Shown here piece by piece: positions 8,060 through 16,426 of a stretch of 64,000 nucleotides of DNA. The translations under genes were made by a program, and so were the position numbers. The first letter of the stretch is position 1, and every line of letters begins with the position of its first letter. The notes below the pieces were generated by a model, which saw only the letters and a program-made list of their open reading frames with translations, was not told where the DNA came from and made no database searches. This stretch comes from an uncultured Chlamydiae bacterium (GTDB lineage Bacteria > Chlamydiota > Chlamydiia > Chlamydiales > Rhabdochlamydiaceae): contig CAIJXB010000049.1 of NCBI GenBank assembly GCA_903824495.1, positions 19,235 to 83,234 on the forward strand. Direction: 5' to 3'.

Positions 8060-9661
8060 TTACACTACTACATCAACTAGCTGATGGTTCGGGTTTTGCT
8101 TCATGCAGTACTGCTTTTCCCAGACCCCTGCAAAAAGGGCCATAGGGCGCCCTTTTTGGTCCTGGACAACGCCTGAGCTGGATGATTTAACAAAGGTCTT
8201 CATGTCTCCTATGATCCAAGCACTACACTGGTAGGAAAGAAAAGAGACGGACGTATCGACACCATACTCATCTCGCAGGCGGTATTGCATCACTTCAAAC
8301 TGAAGTTGGCCCACTGCGGCGAAGATCAGGTCTCCGATGCCATCATAAGGTCTTAACATCTGAATGGCACCTTCACTAACAAGCTGAGCAACACCTTTAT
8401 CAAAAGACTTTCTTTTGCCGACATCTTTAGGATGGATCTTAGCAAAGATCTCTGGCTGGAACTGAGGAAGCGGCTTAAAGGAAAATCCCCCATTCACAGA
8501 AATGGTATCGCCAATAGAGAAGAAATCAGGATTGATCACTCCAATGACATCACCAGGGTACGCAAAATCTAAAGTGGTCCTCTCCCCTGCCACCATCCCG
8601 TGAGGATGGGATAAGCGGATCGATTTTGAGAGGCGCTCATTTTTTACAACTAAGTTCCTTTCAAAACGACCAGAACAAATACGAATGAACGCCATGCTAT
8701 CGCGATGGTTTTTATCCATGTTCGCCTGCAGTTTAAACACATATCCACTAAAAGGCTCTTTTACTGGATCGACGGCAATTTCAGTGCCATCTGTGCGGTT
8801 TGCTAGTCTTGCGTGAGGACATGGTGCAAGTTCGATGAAAGCATCAAAAAAAGGTTCGACTCCAAAGTTTGTTAAAGCAGAAGCAAAAAAGACAGGAGTG
8901 ACATCCCCTGCTAAAAATTCAGATTTAGCAAAAGGATTTCCAGCTAGCTCTAAAAGCTCGAGTTCTCCGATAAGAGCCTCGTGCTCTTCTTTGCCAATTC
9001 TATCTTGAGCTTCCTGGCTATGAAGAGGAATTCTTGAGATATCAGCCTTTTGAGCTCCACCTACAGATGTCTTGGTAAAAAAGATACATTCTTGGGTGAT
9101 CCTATCTACAACCCCTTTAAAATCCCTACCATTTCCAATCGGCCAGTTCATCGCAAAGGAATGAATCTGAAGCACGTTTTCCACTTCATTCATGAGATCA
9201 AGAGGCTCTCTTCCTGGCATATCCATTTTGTTAATGAATGTAAGAACAGGAATTTTTCTGAGCCTACATACTTCAAATAGCTTTCTTGTTTGTTTTTCTA
9301 CCCCTTTGGAAGCATCGATCACCATGATGGCGCAATCAGCAGCTGTTAAAGTGCGGTAGGTGTCTTCAGAAAAGTCTTCGTGCCCAGGCGTGTCCAAAAC
9401 GTTGATCTTGGCATTTTTGTAGGTAAATTGCATGGCTGAAGATGTGATCGAGATCCCTCTTTCTTGCTCCATCGCCATCCAGTCAGAAGCTGCTGCCTTC
9501 CTCCCCTTTCTCCCCTTCACAATCCCCGCCGTTTGTAGCATGCCGGAGTATAAAAGAAGCTTTTCAGTTAAAGTGGTCTTTCCCGCATCCGGGTGGCTGA
9601 TGATCGCAAAAGTGCGCCTTTTAGCGATCTCTTCAGAAATGTTGTCTAAGGAATCTGTCAT
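8060..9661 (-). CDS. prfC: Peptide chain release factor 3
   Basis: Translational GTPase that recycles release factors 1 and 2 from the ribosome. The G1 loop SHPDAGKTTLTEK, G2 region, G3 DTPGHEDFSEDTYRTL and G4 FINKMD are intact, and the C-terminal part with FSIGDTISV and QFEVMQYRL is typical for RF3. The frame is open for 78 codons upstream, but that stretch has no similarity to RF3 and runs into the divergent gene at 9732; the ATG at 9661 (MTDSLDNISEEIAKRRTFAI) gives 533 residues, the usual length. Confidence 0.95.
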   Translation of the reverse strand: MTDSLDNISEEIAKRRTFAIISHPDAGKTTLTEKLLLYSGMLQTAGIVKGRKGRKAAASDWMAMEQERGISITSSAMQFTYKNAKINVLDTPGHEDFSEDTYRTLTAADCAIMVIDASKGVEKQTRKLFEVCRLRKIPVLTFINKMDMPGREPLDLMNEVENVLQIHSFAMNWPIGNGRDFKGVVDRITQECIFFTKTSVGGAQKADISRIPLHSQEAQDRIGKEEHEALIGELELLELAGNPFAKSEFLAGDVTPVFFASALTNFGVEPFFDAFIELAPCPHARLANRTDGTEIAVDPVKEPFSGYVFKLQANMDKNHRDSMAFIRICSGRFERNLVVKNERLSKSIRLSHPHGMVAGERTTLDFAYPGDVIGVINPDFFSIGDTISVNGGFSFKPLPQFQPEIFAKIHPKDVGKRKSFDKGVAQLVSEGAIQMLRPYDGIGDLIFAAVGQLQFEVMQYRLRDEYGVDTSVSFLSYQCSAWIIGDMKTFVKSSSSGVVQDQKGRPMALFAGVWEKQYCMKQNPNHQLVDVVV

Positions 9662-9731
9662 GTTTCTACTGTAGATGTTAAATGGGAAAAGTGTCATTGT
9701 ATCCATCTTTAGAGTTTTCTTACAGGTCTTT

Positions 9732-10709
9732 ATGTTCAAAAAAGCATTATTATTATCATTGTTTACAGGTTCTACTATGACTATGGCTACGGCTGACACA
9801 AAAGCAGCTTTTGATCTCGGCTCCGGAATGTTTAGGGTCCTAGTTGCCGATGTGGAAGGCAAAAAGATCCAAATTAGATATTCTAAAATGATCAATGTAG
9901 CTCTTGCTAAAGACTTACTTGGAAGCTCCGATCAAATGCTCAGTGATGTAATGCAACAGAATGCTCTAGAGGCTTTAAGAGAGTTGAAGCGCTGCGCAGA
10001 AGAGCATGGGGCCACAAGTTTTAAAGGTGTTGCAACAGAAGCCTGTCGCAAAGCCAAAAATGGAGAGCTCTTTTTAAATCTGCTAAGGCACGGATCTGGA
10101 ATAGATGATCTGAAGATCATTTCTCAAAAAGAAGAAGGCATTTTAGGGTTTCGTACTGCTATGGCTTTTTTCCCTAATTTAGATGAGGAGAAACTCATCG
10201 CTTGGGATATAGGAGGCGGGAGCTTTCAGCTTACAGCAAAAAATGGAGAAGAATACGAGGTCTATGGAGCTCCTTTAGGGAACAGCATCGTAACCAAAGT
10301 TCTTACAGAAGAGGTAAGAAAAAAGACCTATACTAACGAATCTGTTATTGCGCCCATTACACTTCTAGAATGCGATGCATTCATAAAAAGCCTTCAAGAT
10401 AAGATCCCTTCTCCTCCTAGTTGGCTTATAAGCCAATTAGAAGGAGCAACCGTTGTGGCCTTAGCGGGCACTGGCCCTTTTGCCAAGATAGCGACGTACA
10501 CCGGATCTGATACTTACACTAAAAAGCAAGTAAAAGGCGTGATTGAACAGATTGCTGGAAATCCTAAAATTGACAGTGAATTAGTGGAAAGAATCTGTCT
10601 TATATACGCTATCATGGAAAAGTTTGGCATGCACGAAATCACGCGTAAACAAAGAGTTGCCGGAAACGCTCTGGGACTATTTAGCGCAGAGCTCACCGAG
10701 TCTATCTAA
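9732..10709 (+). CDS. Ppx/GppA-type phosphatase with a signal peptide
   Basis: ASKHA-fold phosphatase of the exopolyphosphatase/guanosine pentaphosphatase family: AAFDLGSGMFRVLVADV is the first phosphate loop and IAWDIGGGSFQLTA the second. The core of about 300 residues matches the short Ppx/GppA form. Unusually, from the ATG at 9732 the chain begins with a textbook signal peptide (KKALLLSLF..ATA) ending immediately before the catalytic core, so the enzyme may act outside the cytoplasm. The frame opens at 9675, but the extra 19 residues would hide the signal. It is divergent from prfC and its end overlaps the carbonic anhydrase gene by 33 bases on the other strand. Substrate unknown. Confidence 0.8.
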   Translation: MFKKALLLSLFTGSTMTMATADTKAAFDLGSGMFRVLVADVEGKKIQIRYSKMINVALAKDLLGSSDQMLSDVMQQNALEALRELKRCAEEHGATSFKGVATEACRKAKNGELFLNLLRHGSGIDDLKIISQKEEGILGFRTAMAFFPNLDEEKLIAWDIGGGSFQLTAKNGEEYEVYGAPLGNSIVTKVLTEEVRKKTYTNESVIAPITLLECDAFIKSLQDKIPSPPSWLISQLEGATVVALAGTGPFAKIATYTGSDTYTKKQVKGVIEQIAGNPKIDSELVERICLIYAIMEKFGMHEITRKQRVAGNALGLFSAELTESI

Positions 10710-11345
10710 GATCAACTTGCCCTCTTCTTCATCGATAAGGACAAAGCGGCCAAGGTCTTTTTCATAGCAGTGGACGTGGGCCGCTGCGATATCAAACCAC
10801 CAGCCGTGGAGTCTAATCTCTCCTCTTTCTAAGCGCTCACGAACGAACGGATAACTTGCGATGTGCTCCATTTGCTGGAGAACGTTGACTTGGGAGAGTT
10901 GATTTTGCTCAGAAAGGGACGGATCGTATGTAAAACCGTTTCTTACCTTATTTAATGATTCTTCACCGTGCTTAAGCCACTGTTTTAAATGGCCGCAGCA
11001 ATCAGGAGCACCTTCAAGCAAAGTCTTCATAGCGCCGCACTCAGAGTGGCCGCAGATGATGATATCAAAAACATTTAAGGAATGAACCGCAAATTCAATG
11101 ACAGCAGAAGAGCTGTGGTCTTGAGAATCAGAGCCACAAGCAGGGATTAGATTGCCGATGTTTCTTAAAACAAAGAGATCACCTGGGTTCGTAGAAGCAA
11201 AGAGATTTGGAACCACACGGCTATCAGAACATGCGATGAAAAGAGAGTCGGGTTTTTGACCCAAAGCAAGCTTTGCAAAAAGCTCCCGCTTTTCTTTTGT
11301 AAGGTTTTGTCTAAAATCTACAATTCCCTGAATTAATTTTCTCAT
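10677..11345 (-). CDS. Beta-class carbonic anhydrase
   Basis: Zinc enzyme interconverting CO2 and bicarbonate. Zn ligands are visible as ACSDSRV (Cys, with the Asp-Arg dyad) and GHSECGA (His and Cys), with NIGN and the neighbouring core strands in place; 222 residues is the normal length. No signal peptide, so cytosolic, where bicarbonate would supply carboxylases. A plausible promoter (TTGTCA then TATTAT after 16 bases) lies about 60 bases upstream on the minus strand. It overlaps the Ppx/GppA-like gene end to end. Confidence 0.95.
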   Translation of the reverse strand: MRKLIQGIVDFRQNLTKEKRELFAKLALGQKPDSLFIACSDSRVVPNLFASTNPGDLFVLRNIGNLIPACGSDSQDHSSSAVIEFAVHSLNVFDIIICGHSECGAMKTLLEGAPDCCGHLKQWLKHGEESLNKVRNGFTYDPSLSEQNQLSQVNVLQQMEHIASYPFVRERLERGEIRLHGWWFDIAAAHVHCYEKDLGRFVLIDEEEGKLILDRLGELCAK

Positions 11346-11455
11346 GTTAAACCCGTTTTAATTAAGATTGTGTAAGACAACTATAATAATGAGCATAGTA
11401 TGCATGACAAGGGCTATAATTGAAAGACTTTTTCCGATCTCAAATAAAAAGTTTA

Positions 11456-12337
11456 CTAAAGTTCTAATCTAAGCTCTTCTACCCTAGTGCGTAGCTCTAC
11501 AGCACTCATCGGAGAAGAACCTAAAAGCATATTTTTAAAAACGGTTAGTTTTCCAAAAATATCTTGAACTTTGCTGCCTGTAAAAACAAGGTGCATATGG
11601 AAGTGCGGGACCGTCTGTCCGGCAGCCCTTCCGGACTTATGAAAAAGATAGGCGTCTTTATCTGAATATTTTTGGATCAATCGAGCTGCAAATTGAGAAA
11701 TTTCTACATATTCTTGAGAAGACAGATCTTCAAATCTCTCCTTATGTGCCTTTGGAATGATAAGAAAGTGAAGCCTCTCTCCTCCGAAACCAATGGGGGC
11801 ATAATTGAAAAGAACAGTAACCCTATCCCCTTTTAAGACCCATTGTTTTTCTATGACTTCATCTTTACAAAAAGGATCCTCTCCTTGAACCCCACGATCT
11901 TGCGGATTTAAGATAGTCTGCTCAAAAAGACGGTCTATGACTTTGGCCTTTTCTTCCATGACTTCGGGGGGTAAAGCTCCTGAACCAAACGAAATATTCC
12001 AAAGGACTGATAGCTGCTGTTGGAAATCCCAAAAGAGAGAATCTTTATAATGAGGTACGATTTCCCAATGAAAAGATGAAGACTCCTTAGTGTGTTTTCC
12101 ATAGACTAAATAATCGTCTGCTATCTGGTTTTCCTGCCAAAAAGATACGATCTTTTGAAGATATTCAAAGGAACTTTCATGATCCGAATCCGTCCACTCC
12201 AGAAGAGGACGTTCGGATCCTACTTGTAAAGAGTCATTTGCTATAGGATGTTCAGGTACTTGGACAAAACAAGAAGCCTCTATAATGGGAGCTGCGCAAT
12301 AAATCATAAAAAAGAAAATAATTGTTTTTTTGAGCAC
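11456..12337 (-). CDS. Exported HIT-domain protein
   Basis: Histidine-triad family: PHFHMHLVF carries the H-x-H-x-H active site used for nucleotidyl hydrolysis or transfer, preceded by LHFLIIPKAHKERFEDL, the usual strand-helix element. The HIT domain fills about residues 165-265; the N-terminal 150 residues are not recognised. The best start is GTG at 12337: it follows the stop codon of epmC by four bases, has GAGGAG nine to ten bases upstream, and produces a clean signal peptide (LKKTIIFFFMIYCAAPIIEA). An ATG at 12367 in frame would lengthen the N-terminus and overlap epmC. Substrate unknown. Confidence 0.8.
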   Translation of the reverse strand: MLKKTIIFFFMIYCAAPIIEASCFVQVPEHPIANDSLQVGSERPLLEWTDSDHESSFEYLQKIVSFWQENQIADDYLVYGKHTKESSSFHWEIVPHYKDSLFWDFQQQLSVLWNISFGSGALPPEVMEEKAKVIDRLFEQTILNPQDRGVQGEDPFCKDEVIEKQWVLKGDRVTVLFNYAPIGFGGERLHFLIIPKAHKERFEDLSSQEYVEISQFAARLIQKYSDKDAYLFHKSGRAAGQTVPHFHMHLVFTGSKVQDIFGKLTVFKNMLLGSSPMSAVELRTRVEELRLEL

Positions 12338-12341
12338 TATT

Positions 12342-12875
12342 TTAAAGCTCCTCAAGATTAAAGTCATCCATAGTAAGAGCTACGCTCGTGCCGTAAAACT
12401 GACATAGAGCAGCTCTAAGGCTACTAGCCCTTGGTGATAGTCCCTTTTCACAGTAGGATTTGACCTGCTCATAGACGGCTGTTTTAAAGGCGGTAGAGTC
12501 GGTCTCTTCTCCATTTAGGTTATCGATGCTTAAACGAAAAGGGAACCCTGCTGCGGTAGATAAGATCCACTCAATGGCTTGGGGCTTTACTTCAACGCTT
12601 TGAAAGAGAGCTTGCTGCTCAGCTGTGCGGCCATCGGGTTCATACCAGTATCCAAAATCGACCTGAAGACGTCTTTTCTCTCCGGCAATCAGCCAGTGAG
12701 AGCACTCATGCAGAGCGCTTGCAAAAAAGCCTCTAGCGAAATAAATGGCGTGATAGGGCCTTGTTTCGTCAGCCGGTAGATAAATAGGCTCATCCCCTCC
12801 CTTTATAAGCTGGGTGTTGTACTCCTTTTCAAAACACTGGTTAAAGATTGTGATCAGATCTTCGTACTTATGCAT
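12342..12875 (-). CDS. epmC: EF-P hydroxylase homologue
   Basis: A 177-residue protein matching EpmC (YfcM) along its length: YEDLITIFNQCF, NTQLIKGGDEPIYLPAD, the metal-site helix ALHECSHWLIAG, VDFGYWYEPDGR and EVKPQAIEWILSTAAGFPF. In enterobacteria EpmC hydroxylates the lysylated Lys of elongation factor P, downstream of EpmA and EpmB. The His-Glu-x2-His motif that holds the metal is intact. It is followed after four bases by the HIT gene, so the pair is probably one transcript. No epmA, epmB or efp lies in this window. Confidence 0.85.
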   Translation of the reverse strand: MHKYEDLITIFNQCFEKEYNTQLIKGGDEPIYLPADETRPYHAIYFARGFFASALHECSHWLIAGEKRRLQVDFGYWYEPDGRTAEQQALFQSVEVKPQAIEWILSTAAGFPFRLSIDNLNGEETDSTAFKTAVYEQVKSYCEKGLSPRASSLRAALCQFYGTSVALTMDDFNLEEL

Positions 12876-12996
12876 AGCTCTCCCTATAAAGGGAGAGAGT
12901 ATAAAGATGTGGCTTAATCTTTTCCTCTAAAAACTGCTAGACAAATTTCCAGGATCAGTCTTAACTACTCGCTTTTTCCATACATAAGGCCAAACT

Positions 12997-14355
12997 ATGA
13001 GAAAACTCCTTCTCTCTTTTCTTCTTTCTGCAGCTCTTTATTCTGAGCAGCCAGTGATTAGCCCGGCTTCAAGTGCCAAACAACCCATCAATCAGATCCG
13101 GCAAATGTTTTACCAGATCTCTCAAGTCAATGCAGAAAGGCTCGCTTTAGGGCTCTCCCCCGTCATTAACTTGAGCATTGGACAGCCCCATATTGGGATG
13201 AACCTAGGTGTTTTAGATCCTTTCATTGCCTATTTAGAAGATCTAAAAAAACTTTCTTCTGAAGAGCTTTCCTTAGAAATGGGTTATAGCCATTCATCTG
13301 GGACCATGGAAACTAAAAAATGGATCAGCAAGTTTTACACAGAAACCTTTCCTGAAGTAGTGGAAGGGTTTACTCCAGATGAGGTCATGGTCACAAACGG
13401 CGGAACCGGAGCGCTGACGAATGCTTTGAATGTTCTCATTGAAAGCGGCGATGAGGTAGCCGTTTTTGCACCTTACTTTGCAGCTTATGAAAATCAAGTG
13501 AAAAATAGTGGAGGTACCTTAGTCCCTATTCCACTTATTCTTGAAATGCAAAGAGCTCAAGTTTTGGATGAGTATTTATCTACTCATCCTAAAATTAAAG
13601 CTCTCATCTGGAATGATCCCAATAATCCCCTTGGAACAAAAGCCAGTTTAGAAGAATTATTAGAGCTGGTAGCCGTCTTAAAAAAATACCCAAACCTCGT
13701 CATCATCCACGATGAAGTCTACCGAGATACTGTTCATAATGGACCGCCGCTTTCTTTGATGAATGTGGCTCCAGAGCTAAAACCACGATCTTTCATCATA
13801 AGATCTTTGGCAAAAGACATCTTAGGAGCTCCTGGGATTAGAGCTGGTATGATTTCAGCGCCGATATCCTGTCAAACACCTGATGGAAGCAAGGTCAACT
13901 TCATAGAGCTTATGAGCGGTGAGCAGCTTAGAGACATCACGTCTATCAGCGTCCTTGTACAAAAAATGCTCTGTATCGCTTTAGAACAAAAGATATCTGG
14001 AAAAACAAATTCCTGGGAGCTTGCTATGCAAAAAGAATATGAGAGCAATGTAGAGATCTTTGTCAAAGCTCTTTCTGAGCTTGGACTAAGACCTCTTCAA
14101 GACCCCAAAGGCTGTTTCTTTGTCATGATCGATGCTTCTTCTCTTTTAGGGAAAAAGATTCCAGGTAAAGGCAGTGCGCTCCAAAACGATTTAGATATAG
14201 CTCTCTTCTTCTTACATACCGCCGGAGTTGCTGTTGTGCCAGGAAGTGGGTTTGGCACAGAGCTCTGCTCTTTTAGAGTTTCTTGCGCTAAGAGCAAGGA
14301 GCAATTGATAGAGGCGGCTCAAAGAATGAAAGAAGCTATTTACAAACTTAAATAG
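12997..14355 (+). CDS. Class I/II aminotransferase with a signal peptide
   Basis: Fold-type I PLP enzyme of about 430 mature residues: VTNGGTGALTNAL (cofactor phosphate), NDPNNPLGT (substrate carboxylate), IHDEVYRD (Asp and Tyr contacting PLP), SLAKDILGAPGIRAG (Schiff-base Lys) and the final FRVSCA Arg. Residues 1-16 (RKLLLSFLLSAALYS) form a signal peptide directly at the first ATG, which is unusual because this family is normally cytosolic. Substrate cannot be told. The Nudix gene begins 10 bases downstream. Confidence 0.85.
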   Translation: MRKLLLSFLLSAALYSEQPVISPASSAKQPINQIRQMFYQISQVNAERLALGLSPVINLSIGQPHIGMNLGVLDPFIAYLEDLKKLSSEELSLEMGYSHSSGTMETKKWISKFYTETFPEVVEGFTPDEVMVTNGGTGALTNALNVLIESGDEVAVFAPYFAAYENQVKNSGGTLVPIPLILEMQRAQVLDEYLSTHPKIKALIWNDPNNPLGTKASLEELLELVAVLKKYPNLVIIHDEVYRDTVHNGPPLSLMNVAPELKPRSFIIRSLAKDILGAPGIRAGMISAPISCQTPDGSKVNFIELMSGEQLRDITSISVLVQKMLCIALEQKISGKTNSWELAMQKEYESNVEIFVKALSELGLRPLQDPKGCFFVMIDASSLLGKKIPGKGSALQNDLDIALFFLHTAGVAVVPGSGFGTELCSFRVSCAKSKEQLIEAAQRMKEAIYKLK

Positions 14356-14365
14356 GAGACAATCT

Positions 14366-14809
14366 ATGTGGAGACCCAAACAAGGGATCCGTGGTGCAGC
14401 CATTGGAATCGTAAAGCATAAGGGATGTTTGCTTGTTTGCGAAGTGCTAGGCGATAATGGAGATGTGAAGGGATGGAGAGCTCTCGGTGGCGGTATTGAA
14501 TTTGGAGAGCCCGCAGCTGAAGCTCTAAAGCGAGAGTTTAAAGAAGAACTCGGCTGCGAAATACAAATCACAGGAAGCCCTATGATCAGTGAAAATATCT
14601 ATGAGCATCATGGGCATACCGGTCATGAGATCATTTTTGCGTTTCCCATCGAGCTAAAAAATCCTGAAATTTACGAAACAAAACGCTTTCAGATTTTTGA
14701 GCATGAAGGAACGTCTCATTGGGCTGAGTGGGTTGCGATAGAACGCTTTAAAACAAGGGAACAGATTCTATTCCCTCCAGCACTAGCCGATAAGATTCTT
14801 TCCTCTTAA
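14366..14809 (+). CDS. Nudix hydrolase
   Basis: A 147-residue protein whose Nudix box, GGGIEFGEPAAEALKREFKEE followed by LGC, matches G-x5-E-x7-R-E-x2-E-E. It would cleave a nucleoside diphosphate linked to another group; the substrate cannot be read from the motif. An AGGAG just upstream suits the ATG at 14366, and the 10-base gap to the aminotransferase suggests co-transcription. No signal peptide. Confidence 0.9.
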   Translation: MWRPKQGIRGAAIGIVKHKGCLLVCEVLGDNGDVKGWRALGGGIEFGEPAAEALKREFKEELGCEIQITGSPMISENIYEHHGHTGHEIIFAFPIELKNPEIYETKRFQIFEHEGTSHWAEWVAIERFKTREQILFPPALADKILSS

Positions 14810-14879
14810 ATTGAAAAGATTGTAACATATTGCAAGCTAACGAGTTCAATAAAATTCACACTGTGATAAAACAACCTCC

Positions 14880-14908
14880 TTGTGCAATAAAGTTATTTTG
14901 ATTATCAT
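14880..14908 (+). promoter_or_regulatory. Possible promoter of the nucleotidyltransferase/winged-helix pair
   Basis: TTGTGC (14880-14885), 17 bases, TATCAT (14903-14908), directly before two direct repeats. Similarity to the consensus is moderate. Confidence 0.35.
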
Positions 14909-14947
14909 GAAGTTAAAGTTCTCGAATCGAGAAGTTAAAATGCTCGA
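14909..14947 (+). repeat. Two 17-base direct repeats 22 bases apart, possible operator
   Basis: GAAGTTAAAGTTCTCGA (14909-14925) and GAAGTTAAAATGCTCGA (14931-14947) differ at two places. A 22-base period is two turns of the helix, placing both on one face, next to the predicted -10 box of an operon whose second gene encodes a winged helix. This fits autoregulation. The repeats also lie inside a 17-codon open frame (ATG 14907) that ends just before the start at 14962. Confidence 0.45.
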
Positions 14948-14961
14948 GAAAGTGGAGTAAA

Positions 14962-15528
14962 ATGAATATTAGCATTGTAAGTTTAGAGCAAGCTCTTGAG
15001 GTTCTCGGACAATTACTCAAGGACCGTGGCCATCATTATGAAGTGATTGCAATTGGTGGTGGTGGATTGCTTTTATTGGGACTAATCGATCGAACAACAA
15101 AAGACTTAGACCTTGTTGCGCGCCTAGAAAATGATACTATTTTCTCGTCGTTCCCATTGCCTCAAGTTCTATTAGATGCTGCTCAAGAGGTCGGTAGAGC
15201 TCTACAGCTGGGCGAAGACTGGCTCAATTGTGGCCCAGCTTCTCTTTTAGACTCAGGACTTCCTGAAGGATTCTTAAATCGCATGCATACCCGGCATTAT
15301 AAAGGTTTGACCCTACACTTAGCTGATCGTATCGATCAAATCTGCCTAAAGCTCTACGCAAGTGTCGACCACGAACCTCAAAGCAAACACTATATGGATT
15401 TGATTGCCTTAAAACCATCTCCTAACGAGCTTGAATATGCAAAGAAATGGTGTCTTACTCAAGATGTATCAGAGGCATTTGCTATGATGTTAGATCAAAC
15501 CTTGGAAAGTATCCGTGATTACTCTTAA
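14962..15528 (+). CDS. Nucleotidyltransferase-fold protein (DUF6036-like)
   Basis: A 188-residue protein with the minimal nucleotidyltransferase signature IAIGGGGLLLLGLIDRTTKDLDLVA: a GG turn and then D-x-D, the metal-binding pair. The C-terminal half, with LADRIDQICLKLYA and SKHYMDLIAL, is like that of DUF6036/AbiEii-type proteins. Such proteins often act as toxins or resistance factors that modify tRNA or protein together with a partner regulator. GTGGAG lies before the ATG, and its 3' end overlaps the next gene by 14 bases. This is one of three such pairs in the window. Confidence 0.75.
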   Translation: MNISIVSLEQALEVLGQLLKDRGHHYEVIAIGGGGLLLLGLIDRTTKDLDLVARLENDTIFSSFPLPQVLLDAAQEVGRALQLGEDWLNCGPASLLDSGLPEGFLNRMHTRHYKGLTLHLADRIDQICLKLYASVDHEPQSKHYMDLIALKPSPNELEYAKKWCLTQDVSEAFAMMLDQTLESIRDYS

Positions 15529-16426
15529 AAAACAACTAGATCAACTTCTTCTTGATTTGACTTGGAGTCTTTGGACGGAGCTTGGTGTGGCTGGAGTGAA
15601 ACAAACACATCAACAGGTTTTAATCTCTTTAGAAGAGCTTATCGTATTAACAGCTGTTTTAGCAGAATTAGATCCTCGTCTTCGCGATGAATCGCTAGAT
15701 TGGTGCTCGCAGTACCATCATCTTGTTTCTATCAGTCGTTTAAAATCTATTATGAAGGAGTTAAGCACTTCAACATATGTTCCTCTTTCAAGATACTGCC
15801 ACTCGCTAAATAATTTAGCAGGCACCAAGTGGCCCCTTTTTGCGGATGCTCCCCCTTCGAAAATTGTTTTCAGCCGTAAATCATGTCTGCGTCCCCTTGA
15901 ATCACCTGCTTTACTGAATATAAGAGCGCGCAGCTTATTTGGAGCTAGTGCCAGAGCTGACTTAGTAACATTTTTTTTAACTCATAACCGCTCTGAGTTT
16001 GCTGTGTCAGATTTAAGTGAGTTAGGCTACAGCAAAAGAAATCTTGCTATACTTTTAGAAGAGATTTCCTCATCAGGACTCCTTGAGAAACATATGCTAA
16101 GAAATCAACTCCGATATCGATTAGCAAAAAATGATCACCTTGCAGTTATTCTCGCCCCTATTCCTTCTTATGCACCTTCATGGTTTACTATTCTCAAAAT
16201 TTTGTTGCCAATACGTGATTGTATTATACGTAATGAAAAAGCTTCAGAAAGCACTCAAGCAGTTGAAATTCGCAACATTCTCATCTCGATGCAAGACCTA
16301 CTTCATAGATTAAAACTCTCTCCTCCCCCTTTTCAGAGTGATTTGAGCTCTTATCTAAAGGTATTCGGCAAGTGGATGATCAATATCACATCAGATTTGA
16401 CCCAAGGAAATCATCGGATCCTATAG
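15515..16426 (+). CDS. Winged-helix partner of the nucleotidyltransferase
   Basis: A 303-residue protein beginning at GTG 15515 inside the end of the preceding gene, with GGAAAG ahead of it. Residues about 145-210 (ARADLVTFFL, FAVSDLSELG, YSKRNLAILLEEISSSGLLEK) read as a winged helix-turn-helix; the remainder is helical and unrecognised. It is probably the regulator or antitoxin of the upstream nucleotidyltransferase, inferred from the overlap and from how such pairs are usually arranged. It converges on the MFS gene with a 6-base overlap. Confidence 0.65.
   Translation: MITLKKQLDQLLLDLTWSLWTELGVAGVKQTHQQVLISLEELIVLTAVLAELDPRLRDESLDWCSQYHHLVSISRLKSIMKELSTSTYVPLSRYCHSLNNLAGTKWPLFADAPPSKIVFSRKSCLRPLESPALLNIRARSLFGASARADLVTFFLTHNRSEFAVSDLSELGYSKRNLAILLEEISSSGLLEKHMLRNQLRYRLAKNDHLAVILAPIPSYAPSWFTILKILLPIRDCIIRNEKASESTQAVEIRNILISMQDLLHRLKLSPPPFQSDLSSYLKVFGKWMINITSDLTQGNHRIL

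Noticed and set aside
9662..9895. 78-residue N-terminal extension of release factor 3
   Set aside because: It overlaps the divergent Ppx/GppA-like gene, has no RF3 similarity, and the ATG at 9661 gives the normal length.
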